Shown: piece by piece, positions 1 through 9,289 of the stretch
Position numbering within the stretch: position 1 is the first letter of the stretch
Layout of the letters: every line of letters starts with the position of its first letter
Made by a program: the position numbers and the translations under genes
The notes under the pieces: generated by a model
What the model was told of the DNA's origin: nothing
What the model saw: only the letters and a program-made list of their open reading frames with translations
Databases searched by the model: none
Assembly: GCA_963698395.1 (NCBI GenBank)
Contig: CAVOQQ010000002.1
Location: forward strand, 372,001-436,000
Length of the DNA: 64,000 nucleotides
From: JBBQUN01 sp963698395
GTDB taxonomy: Bacteria; Actinomycetota; Acidimicrobiia; Acidimicrobiales; SZUA-35
Direction: 5' to 3'

Positions 1-2
1 GG

Positions 3-305
3 GCCTACGACCTCGGTCGACGTTTCCGTATCGGTGTCGATGCCAACGGGTTGTCGATCCGCCGATCGAGCAAGCCTCCGATCGTGGTCGCCGCGCCGAC
101 CATCGCGACGCTCCAGATCTCTCTGGCCCATGAGTCCACCCACGACGCAAACATCGAGGCGAGCAATTGGTACCTGACGGTCGGCACGAACGACGGCGAG
201 ACGAAGCGGATCCCCATCCCGCTCTCGCTCGGTTCGTCGTTCGCCCGGAACGACGCCATTGCGCTCGAGGCGGAACTGCGACGCCGACTGGGCGTGGAGC
301 CCTAG
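3..305 (+). CDS. C-terminal end of an unknown protein (truncated by window edge)
   Basis: The frame is open from the first bases of the window to a TAG stop, so the gene begins upstream and only about the last 100 residues are visible. A TTG at 51 could act as an internal start, but the frame continues unbroken upstream of it. The visible part is mixed hydrophobic/polar with an Arg-rich stretch near GRRFRIG and a charged C-terminus ending RRRLGVEP. There is no signal peptide or membrane segment in this piece. I do not recognise the family. It converges with the acetyltransferase gene that ends at 357 on the other strand. Confidence 0.55.
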   Translation, partial: AYDLGRRFRIGVDANGLSIRRSSKPPIVVAAPTIATLQISLAHESTHDANIEASNWYLTVGTNDGETKRIPIPLSLGSSFARNDAIALEAELRRRLGVEP

Positions 306-356
306 CCGATCAGCCGCCGGTGCGGGTACGAGGTGCGTTCGTCGGCCCGGCGGTGC

Positions 357-815
357 TCATCCGTCGTCGCCGATGCCCGGGAACTGCACGAACGCATGGA
401 GCTCGATGGGGGCCAGCTCCTGGAGGTCGGCATAGCCGAGCGAGCGGCAGAACTCGCGTTGGCCCGGTTGGTCATCGGTGAGGAGCACCTTCTGGCGCAC
501 GTGCTCGAACCGTTGGAGGCAGGCGCCCACCAGAACGGTGCCGATGCGGGATCGACGATGGTCGGGATGCACCAGGACTTCTTGGAGGTACATGATCGAC
601 ACGTCGTCGGAGAGGCAGCGCGCCAGTCCGATCAGTTCACCGCCGGCCGTCCGTGCGGTGGTCACGTAGGTCGAGCGGTCGACGGCCCGAGCGAGCGCAT
701 CGGGATCCGACGCGTAGATCAGCCAGCCGACCGCCTCGTAGAGCGCAACGAGGTCGGCGATCGGGACGACCTCGTCGTCGGCGAACTCGGTCGGTCCGAT
801 GTGATCCTCAGCCAT
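357..815 (-). CDS. GNAT-family N-acetyltransferase
   Basis: A 152-residue protein of typical GNAT length. It would transfer an acetyl group from acetyl-CoA to an amine; the substrate is unknown. The acetyl-CoA-binding segment is visible as EVLVHPDHRRSRIGTVLV, with the R-x-x-G turn as RSRIGT, followed by a C-terminal strand-helix (FCRSLGYADLQ) usual for the fold. An earlier in-frame ATG at 836 would add MPLYASA. I prefer 815 because the N-terminus MAEDHIG then fits the family length. It lies 51 nt downstream of the LysR gene on the same strand and may be cotranscribed with it. Confidence 0.75.
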   Translation of the reverse strand: MAEDHIGPTEFADDEVVPIADLVALYEAVGWLIYASDPDALARAVDRSTYVTTARTAGGELIGLARCLSDDVSIMYLQEVLVHPDHRRSRIGTVLVGACLQRFEHVRQKVLLTDDQPGQREFCRSLGYADLQELAPIELHAFVQFPGIGDDG

Positions 816-866
816 GGCCGAAGCGTAGAGCGGCACTCGATTCGAGCGGGCGATCGGACGGGCCGA

Positions 867-1784
867 TCAGTTCGGGTTGGATGACGAGCCGGGCAAGGCA
901 GGATCGAACGACATCAGCGTGTCGACCAAGGCTTCGGTCGCCGGCTGGCGCAGTGAGCCTCGGCGGCGCGCCGCGACCAGGCGGCGTTGGGCGATCGGGG
1001 GTGCCGTTGCCCGTCGGAGCGGCAATGGGCCCGATTCGGCCTGGGCGACCGGGAGCACCGTCCATCCGAGTCCGAGGTCGACCATCGTTCGGAGCACTTC
1101 GGGTTGGTGGGAGACCGCCACCACGTCGACCGTTGCACCCAGATCCGCCAGCGCGGCAACGATGGTGCGACGGGTGTGGGAGCCTTCGGGAAAGAGGACG
1201 AACGGACCCCAGGTCGACGGCGAGCCCGGGACGGTCCCGGCCGGTGCATAGAGGGCCAGATCCTCGACGAGCAGCGGTACCAGTTCGAGATCGTCACTCG
1301 GTGGTGGTGGATCGACGACCACCGCGACGTCGAGGTCGGCCGCCCGAAGCTGCTCGATCAAGGCGCTCGAGGGGGCGACGGTCAAGCGGAGATCGACATC
1401 GGGTCGCTCGGCTCGGAAGCGAGCGAGGGCGGCGGGGTAGTGCTCCACCGCCGCGGCATCGATCATGCCCACCCGCAGACGGCCGGCTTCGCCACTGCGC
1501 ACCGACACCGCCCATCGACCCAGCTCACGAGTCTGGGCGACCACCCGCTCGGCGTAGGCCACGACTTCCTCCGCCCCCGGAGCCACGACGCGACGTCGGC
1601 CGTCCCGGGCGAAGAGGCTGACCCCGACGCGGCGCTCGAGCTCGGCCAGCCCCTGGCTCAGGGCCGATGGCGAGACCCCGAGCTCGGCGGCTGCGGCAGC
1701 CCAGGTCGGCTGTCGGGCGACGCTCGCCAGGTAGTGCAACTGCTGCACGGTGAGGGGAAGTAGTGGGGGTGTCTCCTGCATCAT
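867..1784 (-). CDS. LysR-family transcriptional regulator
   Basis: A 305-residue protein with the classic LysR plan. The N-terminal winged helix-turn-helix covers about residues 10-70, with AAAAELGVSPSALSQGLAEL as the recognition region and RRVGVSLFARDGRR as the wing. A periplasmic-binding-like effector domain follows (RLRVGMIDAAAVEHYP onward). Two adjacent ATGs at 1784 and 1781 can start it; the frame extends upstream but that part lies over ino1. It is divergent from the inositol-3-phosphate synthase gene with only 58 nt between starts, so by the usual LysR rule it probably controls that gene and itself. A dyad lies in the gap. The effector is unknown. Confidence 0.88.
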   Translation of the reverse strand: MMQETPPLLPLTVQQLHYLASVARQPTWAAAAAELGVSPSALSQGLAELERRVGVSLFARDGRRRVVAPGAEEVVAYAERVVAQTRELGRWAVSVRSGEAGRLRVGMIDAAAVEHYPAALARFRAERPDVDLRLTVAPSSALIEQLRAADLDVAVVVDPPPPSDDLELVPLLVEDLALYAPAGTVPGSPSTWGPFVLFPEGSHTRRTIVAALADLGATVDVVAVSHQPEVLRTMVDLGLGWTVLPVAQAESGPLPLRRATAPPIAQRRLVAARRRGSLRQPATEALVDTLMSFDPALPGSSSNPN

Positions 1785-1797
1785 TGTGAAGTATCGC

Positions 1798-1815
1798 TGA
1801 ACTGAATGCCGTTCA
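1798..1815. promoter_or_regulatory. Inverted repeat between lysR-type gene and ino1; candidate operator
   Basis: TGAAC and GTTCA form a perfect 5-bp dyad separated by 8 bases, midway between the two divergent start codons (1784 and 1843). Position and symmetry suit a LysR-type binding site. A GATACT hexamer (minus strand, 1790-1795) and a TATTCT hexamer (plus strand, 1830-1835) flank it as possible -10 elements. The assignment is inferred from position. Confidence 0.45.
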
Positions 1816-1829
1816 TGATCGTTTCTGCT

Positions 1830-1835
1830 TATTCT
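1830..1835 (+). promoter_or_regulatory. -10-like TATTCT for ino1 (leaderless type)
   Basis: TATTCT ends 7 nt before the ATG at 1843 and there is no Shine-Dalgarno in between, so the transcript would begin at or next to the start codon. No clear -35 is visible. Confidence 0.45.
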
Positions 1836-1842
1836 TTGTGTC

Positions 1843-3147
<1,305 letters not shown>

Positions 3148-3186
3148 GCGCCATCGCCCGGCCGCAACCGAACGCTGTCTGACCGG

Positions 3187-3210
3187 AGCCCGGGGCCTTG
3201 GCCTCGGGCT
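3187..3210 (+). terminator. Hairpin terminator after ino1
   Basis: AGCCCGGGGCC and GGCCTCGGGCT pair through 10-11 bp (one G-U) around a very tight loop, 40 nt after the ino1 stop. TTGG follows rather than a long T tract, as is common in GC-rich actinobacteria. Confidence 0.6.
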
Positions 3211-3271
3211 TTGGCGTTCACGCGGGCCGTGACTAGGGTCACACACGCTGCTGACGCAACCTGCAGCGGGA

Positions 3272-4060
3272 GTGCACGTGAGCGACAATCAATTCGAGGT
3301 GAGCCCACCGACTTCTGACGCCGTACCCGACCATGGCCCCATGACCTTCGTGCTGATCCCGAGCTACCTCCTCGGTCCCGAGACCTGGCACGGCGTGGGC
3401 GAGGTCTTGGGTCGGCTGGGCTACAGCAGCGTCATCGCATCGACCACGACCACGACCCCGCGCGATGCCGACCACATCGGCCCGTGGGTCGACCATGTGG
3501 TCGACGAGGTGGTGAACGAGGCCGAGGGTCCGTTGGTCTTGGTCGCTCACTCGGCGTCGTGTCCCCGGCTTCCCCTGGTCGCCAAGCGGCTGCTCGATCG
3601 TGGCCACGAGGTCCACACGATCATCGCCGTCAACGGCCGCATTCCCTGGGTCGATGGCCAGTCGCCGGTCGAGGCCGATCCGCCGCTGCGCGACCTGCTC
3701 GACGGCATGGTCCGACCCAACGACTATCTGCCGCCGTGGCATCGCTGGTGGGGTTCGATGATTCTCGACATGGTGCCGAGCGAAGAGGTGCGCAAGCGGA
3801 TCTTCAGCGAGGCGAAGGCCGTCCCGCGGGCGCTGTTCGATCAGGGGATCGAGGTACCGACGCTGCCCTCGCACATCCAATGGGCCTTTCTCGCCACCGG
3901 CAAGATGTACGAACCGGCCTACGAGCGGGCGAAGGAGGCCGGCTGGCGTGTTGCCCGGCTCGACGGCGAGCATCTCCACATCGTGGTCGACCCCATCACG
4001 GTGGCCGGCACCTTGCTTTCCTTGATCGACCGCTGCGACACCGCCCCGCCGGGGAGCTGA
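3272..4060 (+). CDS. Alpha/beta hydrolase
   Basis: A 262-residue hydrolase of the small alpha/beta-fold type (esterase-like). The strand and nucleophile elbow read LVLVAHSAS (Ser94), so the usual GxSxG is AHSAS with Ala in the first position and Ser in the last. The final catalytic His is probably in GEHLHIVVDP near residue 235. No signal peptide is present, so it should be cytoplasmic. It begins at GTG 3272; a second GTG at 3278 is an alternative, and the ATG within HGPMTFVLIP would give the compact fold without the extra 23 residues. Substrate unknown. Confidence 0.75.
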   Translation: MHVSDNQFEVSPPTSDAVPDHGPMTFVLIPSYLLGPETWHGVGEVLGRLGYSSVIASTTTTTPRDADHIGPWVDHVVDEVVNEAEGPLVLVAHSASCPRLPLVAKRLLDRGHEVHTIIAVNGRIPWVDGQSPVEADPPLRDLLDGMVRPNDYLPPWHRWWGSMILDMVPSEEVRKRIFSEAKAVPRALFDQGIEVPTLPSHIQWAFLATGKMYEPAYERAKEAGWRVARLDGEHLHIVVDPITVAGTLLSLIDRCDTAPPGS

Positions 4061-4115
4061 CGGGTCGCAGTGGGTCTCGGCAACCGTCGGTCAAGGGTTG
4101 TGAGTCGGTGCTGTC

Positions 4116-4121
4116 TACGCT
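4116..4121 (+). promoter_or_regulatory. -10-like TACGCT, leaderless promoter of the APH-family gene
   Basis: TACGCT ends exactly 6 nt before the ATG at 4128, which would place the transcription start at the A of the ATG. There is no Shine-Dalgarno. Confidence 0.5.
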
Positions 4122-4127
4122 GCAACG

Positions 4128-4886
4128 ATGGCTCTCACCCCTCCCGATGACGTCGTGGCCGCCGCTGGGGCGACCGACTCCTGGGAGCCGGTCGAGACGA
4201 CCAACGAGCGCGGTGAGCACGTCTGGTTCGCCGGTGATCTGGTGATCACCCGACAACGGCTCGGCGTCGGGTCGGCGCAGGCCGAGCGGATGCGTTGGCT
4301 GGCCGACCACGCGCCGGTCGCACCCGTCGAGATGGTTGCCAGTGATGCAGATGCCGACTGGGTCGTCACCCGCCGGCTGTCGGGCCACCCTTCGCATCGG
4401 ATCGACTCGCACGGTGACATGCAAGGTGTTCCCGCCACCCTCGCCCGAGCCTTGCGAGCCCTCCACGACGTACCCGTCGATCCGACCGACTTCCCCTTCG
4501 CCATCGGCTGGCAAGCGATCGCCGATGAGGTCGAGGCCAACATCGAGGCACTTGATCCAAGCGAACTTCCCGACCCCTACTCCCGCTACGGCGCCGAGCG
4601 ATTGGTCGAGATCTGGCAGGGCGGTCGACCACCGGTCGAGGACCTCGTGTTGAGTCACGGTGATCCATCACTGCCGAACCTCATCATCGACCCGGCGGTC
4701 GTGGGCTGGGTCGACCTCGGTCGGCTGCGCCTGGCCGACCGCCACCTCGATCTGGCCATCGCTCACTACAGCATCCATCGCAACTTCGGCCCCGACGCGG
4801 TGTTCGCCTTCTTCGAGGCCTACGAGATCGATCCCGATCTGGTGCGCCTCGATCACTACCTCCTCGCCAACTTCCTCCTTCCATGA
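4128..4886 (+). CDS. Aminoglycoside phosphotransferase-family kinase
   Basis: A 252-residue protein of the APH/choline-kinase fold. The catalytic loop is LSHGDPSLPNLI (His177, Asp179, Asn184) and the metal-binding Asp is in GWVDLGRL (Asp196), followed by ADRHLDLA, the pattern of APH(3')-type enzymes. It would phosphorylate a hydroxyl of a small molecule using ATP or GTP. Resistance cannot be concluded, because such genes are common in actinobacterial chromosomes with unknown substrates. Its last four bases overlap the miaA start (ATGA), so the two are translationally coupled in one operon. The start is supported by a leaderless -10 six bases upstream. Confidence 0.85.
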   Translation: MALTPPDDVVAAAGATDSWEPVETTNERGEHVWFAGDLVITRQRLGVGSAQAERMRWLADHAPVAPVEMVASDADADWVVTRRLSGHPSHRIDSHGDMQGVPATLARALRALHDVPVDPTDFPFAIGWQAIADEVEANIEALDPSELPDPYSRYGAERLVEIWQGGRPPVEDLVLSHGDPSLPNLIIDPAVVGWVDLGRLRLADRHLDLAIAHYSIHRNFGPDAVFAFFEAYEIDPDLVRLDHYLLANFLLP

Positions 4887-5797
4887 GCACCGGCCGGCCG
4901 CCCCTGGTGATCGTCGGACCGACGGCGTCAGGAAAGTCGTCGCTTGCGCTGGCCCTCGCCGCCGCCGATCCCGGCGCGATCGAAATCGTGTCGGCCGATG
5001 CCATGGCGGTCTATCGCTCCATGGACATCGGAACGGCCAAGCCCACGCCGCACGACCGAGCCATGGTGCCGCATCACCTCGTCGATGTGGTCGAGCCGAC
5101 CGATGACTACGCCGTGTCGAGATTCGCCTCGGAGGTGGTCGAAACGCTCGAAGATCTCGAGAGGCGAGGCGTCACACCGGTCTTGGTCGGCGGAACCGGG
5201 CTCTACGTTCGCGCCGTCGTCGACGGCTTCCGGATCCCTCCCCAATTCCCGGCCGTGGTCACCGAACTCGACGCCGAGCCCGACAGCGAGGCGCTCTGGC
5301 ATCGCCTTCGCGAGCTCGACCCGGCGGCGGCCTCGAAGATGCTGCCGACCAATCGACGGCGTATCGTCCGGGCGCTCGAGGTGACCATCGGATCGGGGCA
5401 ACCGTTCTCTTCGTTCGGGCCCGGTGTCGATGCCTACGGCGAGACTCGCTTCGCTCAGGCCGGCCTCGAGATCGATCGAGACGAGATGGATCGTCGCATC
5501 GACGCTCGCTACGACGCGCAGATGGCGGCGGGGTTTCTCGACGAGGTCGAGCGGGTTCGCTCCGGCGGCTGGTCGAGGACCGCAGCCCAGGCCCTCGGCT
5601 ACAAGGAACTGGCGGCACACCTCGACGGACAGTGCACGCTCGAGGGAGCACTCGAGGAAGCCAAACGACGCACCAGGCGGTTTGCTCGGCGCCAACAACG
5701 CTGGTTCCGGCGCGATCCGCGCATCACGTGGTTCGACGCGCTCGCCCCCGATCTGGTCGACCAAGTCCGAAACTGGTGGGGCGAATCGGCAAAGTGA
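4883..5797 (+). CDS. miaA: tRNA dimethylallyltransferase
   Basis: A 304-residue enzyme that transfers the dimethylallyl group of DMAPP to N6 of A37 in tRNAs reading UNN codons. The P-loop is GPTASGKSS (residues 12-20), followed by the family signature SADAMAVYRSMDIGTAKPT. The C-terminal part has the expected TRRFARRQQRWFRRDPRI stretch. The length is normal for MiaA. The gene overlaps the upstream kinase by 4 nt and is followed closely by dapF and hflX, an order shared with mycobacteria. Confidence 0.95.
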   Translation: MSTGRPPLVIVGPTASGKSSLALALAAADPGAIEIVSADAMAVYRSMDIGTAKPTPHDRAMVPHHLVDVVEPTDDYAVSRFASEVVETLEDLERRGVTPVLVGGTGLYVRAVVDGFRIPPQFPAVVTELDAEPDSEALWHRLRELDPAAASKMLPTNRRRIVRALEVTIGSGQPFSSFGPGVDAYGETRFAQAGLEIDRDEMDRRIDARYDAQMAAGFLDEVERVRSGGWSRTAAQALGYKELAAHLDGQCTLEGALEEAKRRTRRFARRQQRWFRRDPRITWFDALAPDLVDQVRNWWGESAK

Positions 5798-5822
5798 TGC
5801 GAGACTGGTGGCCTTGACTGCT

Positions 5823-6641
5823 GTGCACCTCACCAAACACGTTGCGCTCGGCAACGATTTTCTCATCGGCGTCGAGCCGCCACGCGAGCTCACACCACGC
5901 GATGCCGTCGCCTGGTGCGATCGACGTCGAGGTGTCGGCGCCGACGGCTTGATCACGCTCACGGCCGATACCGCCGTTCCCGGACGTTGGCGGATGGTCC
6001 TGCTCAACTCCGACGGGAGCCGGGCCGAGGTATCGGGCAACGGACTCCGGGGCGTCGCCCAGGCCTTGACTGGCCACACCGGAGCGACCGCCCCCTGCCA
6101 GTTCGAGGTGGAGACCGACGGCGGACTCCGCTCACTCGACGTCATCTCGATCGACGGCGCCGATGCGCTGGTCCGAGCCGACATGGGCGCGGTTCGTCCC
6201 GGGCCGCCGACGTTCGATGGTTGGGACGACCTCGGCGTCGCCGTCGACCGCCAGATCGGTCTCGACATCGGGAACCCGCACCTGGTTGCCGTTGTCGACG
6301 ATCCGTCCCGGCATGATCTTGCCGTGATCGGTCCGGCAGTCGAATCCCGCTATCCCGAGGGCCTCAACGTTCACCTCATCGAGGTCACCTCCGATCACTC
6401 GCTCGATCTGCGGGTCTGGGAGCGAGGTGCCGGGATCACCGAAGCCTGTGGCTCGGGGGCCTGCGCGGCTGCGGCAGCCACCATCGAGTGGGGTCTCACC
6501 GGGCCGACGGTCGAGGTGACCATGCCCGGCGGTACCGCCACCGTCGAGCGAACCGAGTCCGACAGCCTCCTGCTCACCGGACCGGCCACGTTCATCGCCG
6601 ACATCACGATCACCGAATTCCCGACACCCGAAGAGGTTTGA
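5823..6641 (+). CDS. dapF: Diaminopimelate epimerase, Ser at first catalytic position
   Basis: Converts LL- to meso-diaminopimelate for lysine and peptidoglycan. From GTG 5823 it has 272 residues and opens MHLTKHVALGNDFL, matching the family N-terminus; GTG 5808 and TTG 5814 are alternatives. The substrate loop CGSGACA carries the second catalytic Cys (Cys209). The first one, normally in the motif CGNGxR, is Ser71 here (VSGNGLRG), and the nearby Cys that often follows is Gly77. The remaining sequence, including NSDGS and GNPH, is intact and no frameshift is seen. The gene overlaps hflX by one base. Confidence 0.88.
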   Translation: MHLTKHVALGNDFLIGVEPPRELTPRDAVAWCDRRRGVGADGLITLTADTAVPGRWRMVLLNSDGSRAEVSGNGLRGVAQALTGHTGATAPCQFEVETDGGLRSLDVISIDGADALVRADMGAVRPGPPTFDGWDDLGVAVDRQIGLDIGNPHLVAVVDDPSRHDLAVIGPAVESRYPEGLNVHLIEVTSDHSLDLRVWERGAGITEACGSGACAAAAATIEWGLTGPTVEVTMPGGTATVERTESDSLLLTGPATFIADITITEFPTPEEV

Positions 6642-8167
6642 TGCCAACTGGTCCGTTCGATGACTACGACGAGGTCGAAGAAACCACCTTCGAACCCGAG
6701 TCGCACCGCTTCTCCGCCTCCGACGCTGCCGCCTCCGAGCGTGCCGACGCCGGTGCCCCCGATGGCTTCTTCGACGACGACGAATCCCATCGCGGAGCGT
6801 TCGGTGACTACGGCGGCGAGATCCGAGGCGGCTTTCTCGATCGGAGCTTCCGGGAACGCATCGTCCTCGTCGGCATGACCCGGGAAGGCCAGACCGAAGA
6901 AGACACGCAGGCGTCGCTCGACGAGCTCTCGCTCCTCATCGACACCGCCGGCGCCGACGAGATCGATCGAGTGCTCCAACGTCGCGACCGACCCGATCCG
7001 GCCACGTTCGTCGGCAAGGGCAAGGTCGACGAGATTCTCGAGTCGGCACTCATGCACGACGCCGACACGGTGGTGTTCGACGACGAGCTGACACCGGCCC
7101 AGCAGTTCAATCTCGAACGCATCCTGAAACGAACCGCACTCGACCGCACCGCGGTCATCCTCGACATCTTCGCTCAACACGCCACCTCGATGGAGGGCAA
7201 GACCCAGGTCGAGCTGGCGCAGTTGCGCTACAACCTCCCACGCCTACGAGGCAAGAAGGACTTCAGCCAGCAGGCCGGCGGTATCGGCACCCGTGGCCCG
7301 GGTGAAACCCAGCTCGAAGTCGACCGTCGGCGACTCGTTCGCCGGATGCACAAGCTCGAACGCGACCTGCGCGGTATCACCCATCGTCGAGCCAACCAGC
7401 GCAAGGCTCGTCGGCGCTCGCCCTTCCGCAGCGTGTCGATCGTCGGCTACACCAACGCCGGCAAGTCCACGCTGCTCAAGGCCATCACCGGCGCCGAGGT
7501 GAAGATCGAAGACCGATTGTTCGCCACCCTCGATCCCACCACCCGCCAAACCCAGCTGCCCGGCGGTGAGACGATCCTCATGACCGACACGGTCGGCTTC
7601 GTGAAGAAACTCCCGCATCAACTCGTCGAGGCGTTCAAGTCCACGCTCGAGGTCGCCGCCGAGGTCGATTTGCTCGTGCACGTCGTCGATGCCTCGGGGC
7701 CCGATCCCGCCGGTCACATGCAGGCGGTGCGAACGGTCCTGTCGGAGATCGGGGCGGTCGAGGTGCCCGAACTCCTGGTCTTCAACAAGGCCGATCTCGA
7801 TCCGGTGGCAGCCGAGCGCCTCGTTCGCCAGCACCCGGGTTCGGTTGCGGTTTCGGCCGTCACCGGTGACGGGCTCGACGATGTGCTCGAGGCGATCGCC
7901 GATGCGCTGCGAGCCAACTCGTCGGTCTACGACCTGTTCATTCCGTACAGCCGGGGAGACATGCTGGCAGCCACCCATCGCGAAGGTGAAGTGCTGTCCG
8001 AGGTGTCGGAGTCCTCGGGCATCGCGGTGCGAGCCCGGCTCGAACAGGCCTCGGCACTTCGCATGCAAGACTTCATCGTCGCCACCATCGGCGACGCGCC
8101 GGCCCTGCCGCTGGTCGGTCTGGCCGACGACCCCGAGATCGATCCCAACATCGAAGGTCTGCAATGA
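6641..8167 (+). CDS. hflX: Ribosome-associated GTPase HflX
   Basis: A 508-residue GTPase that binds 50S subunits and, in studied bacteria, rescues or splits stalled ribosomes under stress. It has an acidic, probably disordered N-terminus of about 60 residues. An HflX N-domain follows (FVGKGKVDEI, then the GIGTRGPGETQLEVDRR signature near 214-230). The G domain has G1 GYTNAGKST (269-277), G3 DTVGFV and G4 FNKADL. The start ATG shares its A with the dapF stop (TGATG), so translation is coupled. It overlaps the next aminotransferase gene by 4 nt. Confidence 0.95.
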   Translation: MPTGPFDDYDEVEETTFEPESHRFSASDAAASERADAGAPDGFFDDDESHRGAFGDYGGEIRGGFLDRSFRERIVLVGMTREGQTEEDTQASLDELSLLIDTAGADEIDRVLQRRDRPDPATFVGKGKVDEILESALMHDADTVVFDDELTPAQQFNLERILKRTALDRTAVILDIFAQHATSMEGKTQVELAQLRYNLPRLRGKKDFSQQAGGIGTRGPGETQLEVDRRRLVRRMHKLERDLRGITHRRANQRKARRRSPFRSVSIVGYTNAGKSTLLKAITGAEVKIEDRLFATLDPTTRQTQLPGGETILMTDTVGFVKKLPHQLVEAFKSTLEVAAEVDLLVHVVDASGPDPAGHMQAVRTVLSEIGAVEVPELLVFNKADLDPVAAERLVRQHPGSVAVSAVTGDGLDDVLEAIADALRANSSVYDLFIPYSRGDMLAATHREGEVLSEVSESSGIAVRARLEQASALRMQDFIVATIGDAPALPLVGLADDPEIDPNIEGLQ

Positions 8168-9267
8168 GCACCGGCTTCGTTCCCCCGCCCTACCCCTACG
8201 ACCGACTCAACACGCTGAAGCCCCTGGCCGAGGCCCACGACGGCGGCATGGTCGACCTGTCGATCGGCACCCCGTTCGATCCACCGCCGTCCGCCGTGGT
8301 CGAGGCGCTCGGCCATTCCAACGCCGAGCGTGGCTATCCGCCATCGGTCGGCACCCCCGCCTTCCGTGAAGCGGCTGCGGCCTGGCTCAATCGACTCGTC
8401 GGGTCCAGCCTCGACCCCGCCGACCTTGCCGCCGCCATCGGTACCAAGGAGTTCGTTGCCGGTCTGCCGCAGTGGCTGAAGCTCCGGTCGCCCGATCGAG
8501 ACACCGTGCTGTATCCCGCCATCAGCTACCCGAGCTACGCCATGGGCGCCACCCTCGCCGGTTGTCGCGCCGTTGCCGTTCCGGTCGACGACGAGTGGCG
8601 GATCGATCTCGGCCAGATCGATCCCGCCGACGCCGCTCGAGCGCTCTGCCTGTGGGTGAACACCCCGGGCAATCCGGCCGGTGGCATCGACGACCTCGGC
8701 GCCGCCGCGGCGTGGGGACGAGCCAACGCCGTGCCGGTCTTCTCCGACGAGTGCTACATCGAGTTCACCTGGGACGGGCCGCCGCACTCGATCCTCGAGC
8801 ACGGCAACGACGGCGTGGTGGCGGTGCATTCACTGTCGAAACGATCCAACTTCGCCGGTGCGCGCGTCGGTTTCTACGGCGGCGATGCCGATCTCGTGCA
8901 CTACCTCTCCGAGGTTCGCAAACATGCCGGCTTCATGGTGCCCGGTCCGGTGCAGGCTGCCGCCATCGTGTCGTTCGGCGATCAGGAACACGTCGAGCAG
9001 CAAAAGGCCCGCTACCTCGAACGGCTGTTGATGGCGCAGCGGTTGGTGTCCGCCCTTGGCGTCGACGCCGCCTTGCCCGGTGGCGGCTTCTATCTGTGGG
9101 CTCCGGCTCCCAACGGCGATGCCTGGGCGTTTGCCGAGGAGCTGGCTCGTCGAGCAGGCATCTTGGTCAGCCCCGGCGAGTTCTACGGAGACGCCGGCGC
9201 CGGCCACGTTCGGATCGCCGTGGTGCAACCCACCGAGCGGCTCCAGCTCGCCCTCGATCGGCTCTGA
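8164..9267 (+). CDS. dapC: Succinyldiaminopimelate aminotransferase (DapC-type)
   Basis: A 367-residue class I/II PLP aminotransferase. NTPGNP lies at 166-171, the PLP-phosphate/ring contacts are DECYIEF (Asp195, Tyr198), and the Schiff-base Lys226 is in HSLSKRSN. It probably makes N-succinyl-LL-2,6-diaminopimelate from the keto precursor with glutamate as donor. Specificity is inferred from context: dapF lies two genes upstream and dapD and dapE are within 5 kb. The actinobacterial DapC family has the same N-terminal YPYDRL segment. It overlaps hflX by 4 nt (ATGA). A generic aminotransferase is the alternative. Confidence 0.85.
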   Translation: MSTGFVPPPYPYDRLNTLKPLAEAHDGGMVDLSIGTPFDPPPSAVVEALGHSNAERGYPPSVGTPAFREAAAAWLNRLVGSSLDPADLAAAIGTKEFVAGLPQWLKLRSPDRDTVLYPAISYPSYAMGATLAGCRAVAVPVDDEWRIDLGQIDPADAARALCLWVNTPGNPAGGIDDLGAAAAWGRANAVPVFSDECYIEFTWDGPPHSILEHGNDGVVAVHSLSKRSNFAGARVGFYGGDADLVHYLSEVRKHAGFMVPGPVQAAAIVSFGDQEHVEQQKARYLERLLMAQRLVSALGVDAALPGGGFYLWAPAPNGDAWAFAEELARRAGILVSPGEFYGDAGAGHVRIAVVQPTERLQLALDRL

Positions 9268-9289
9268 GCGCCTGAACGGCCGCTGCAGG

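Noticed and set aside
4128..4886. Acquired aminoglycoside resistance gene
   Set aside because: The APH fold is clear, but operon coupling to miaA and ordinary base composition indicate a resident kinase; no mobile element is near.
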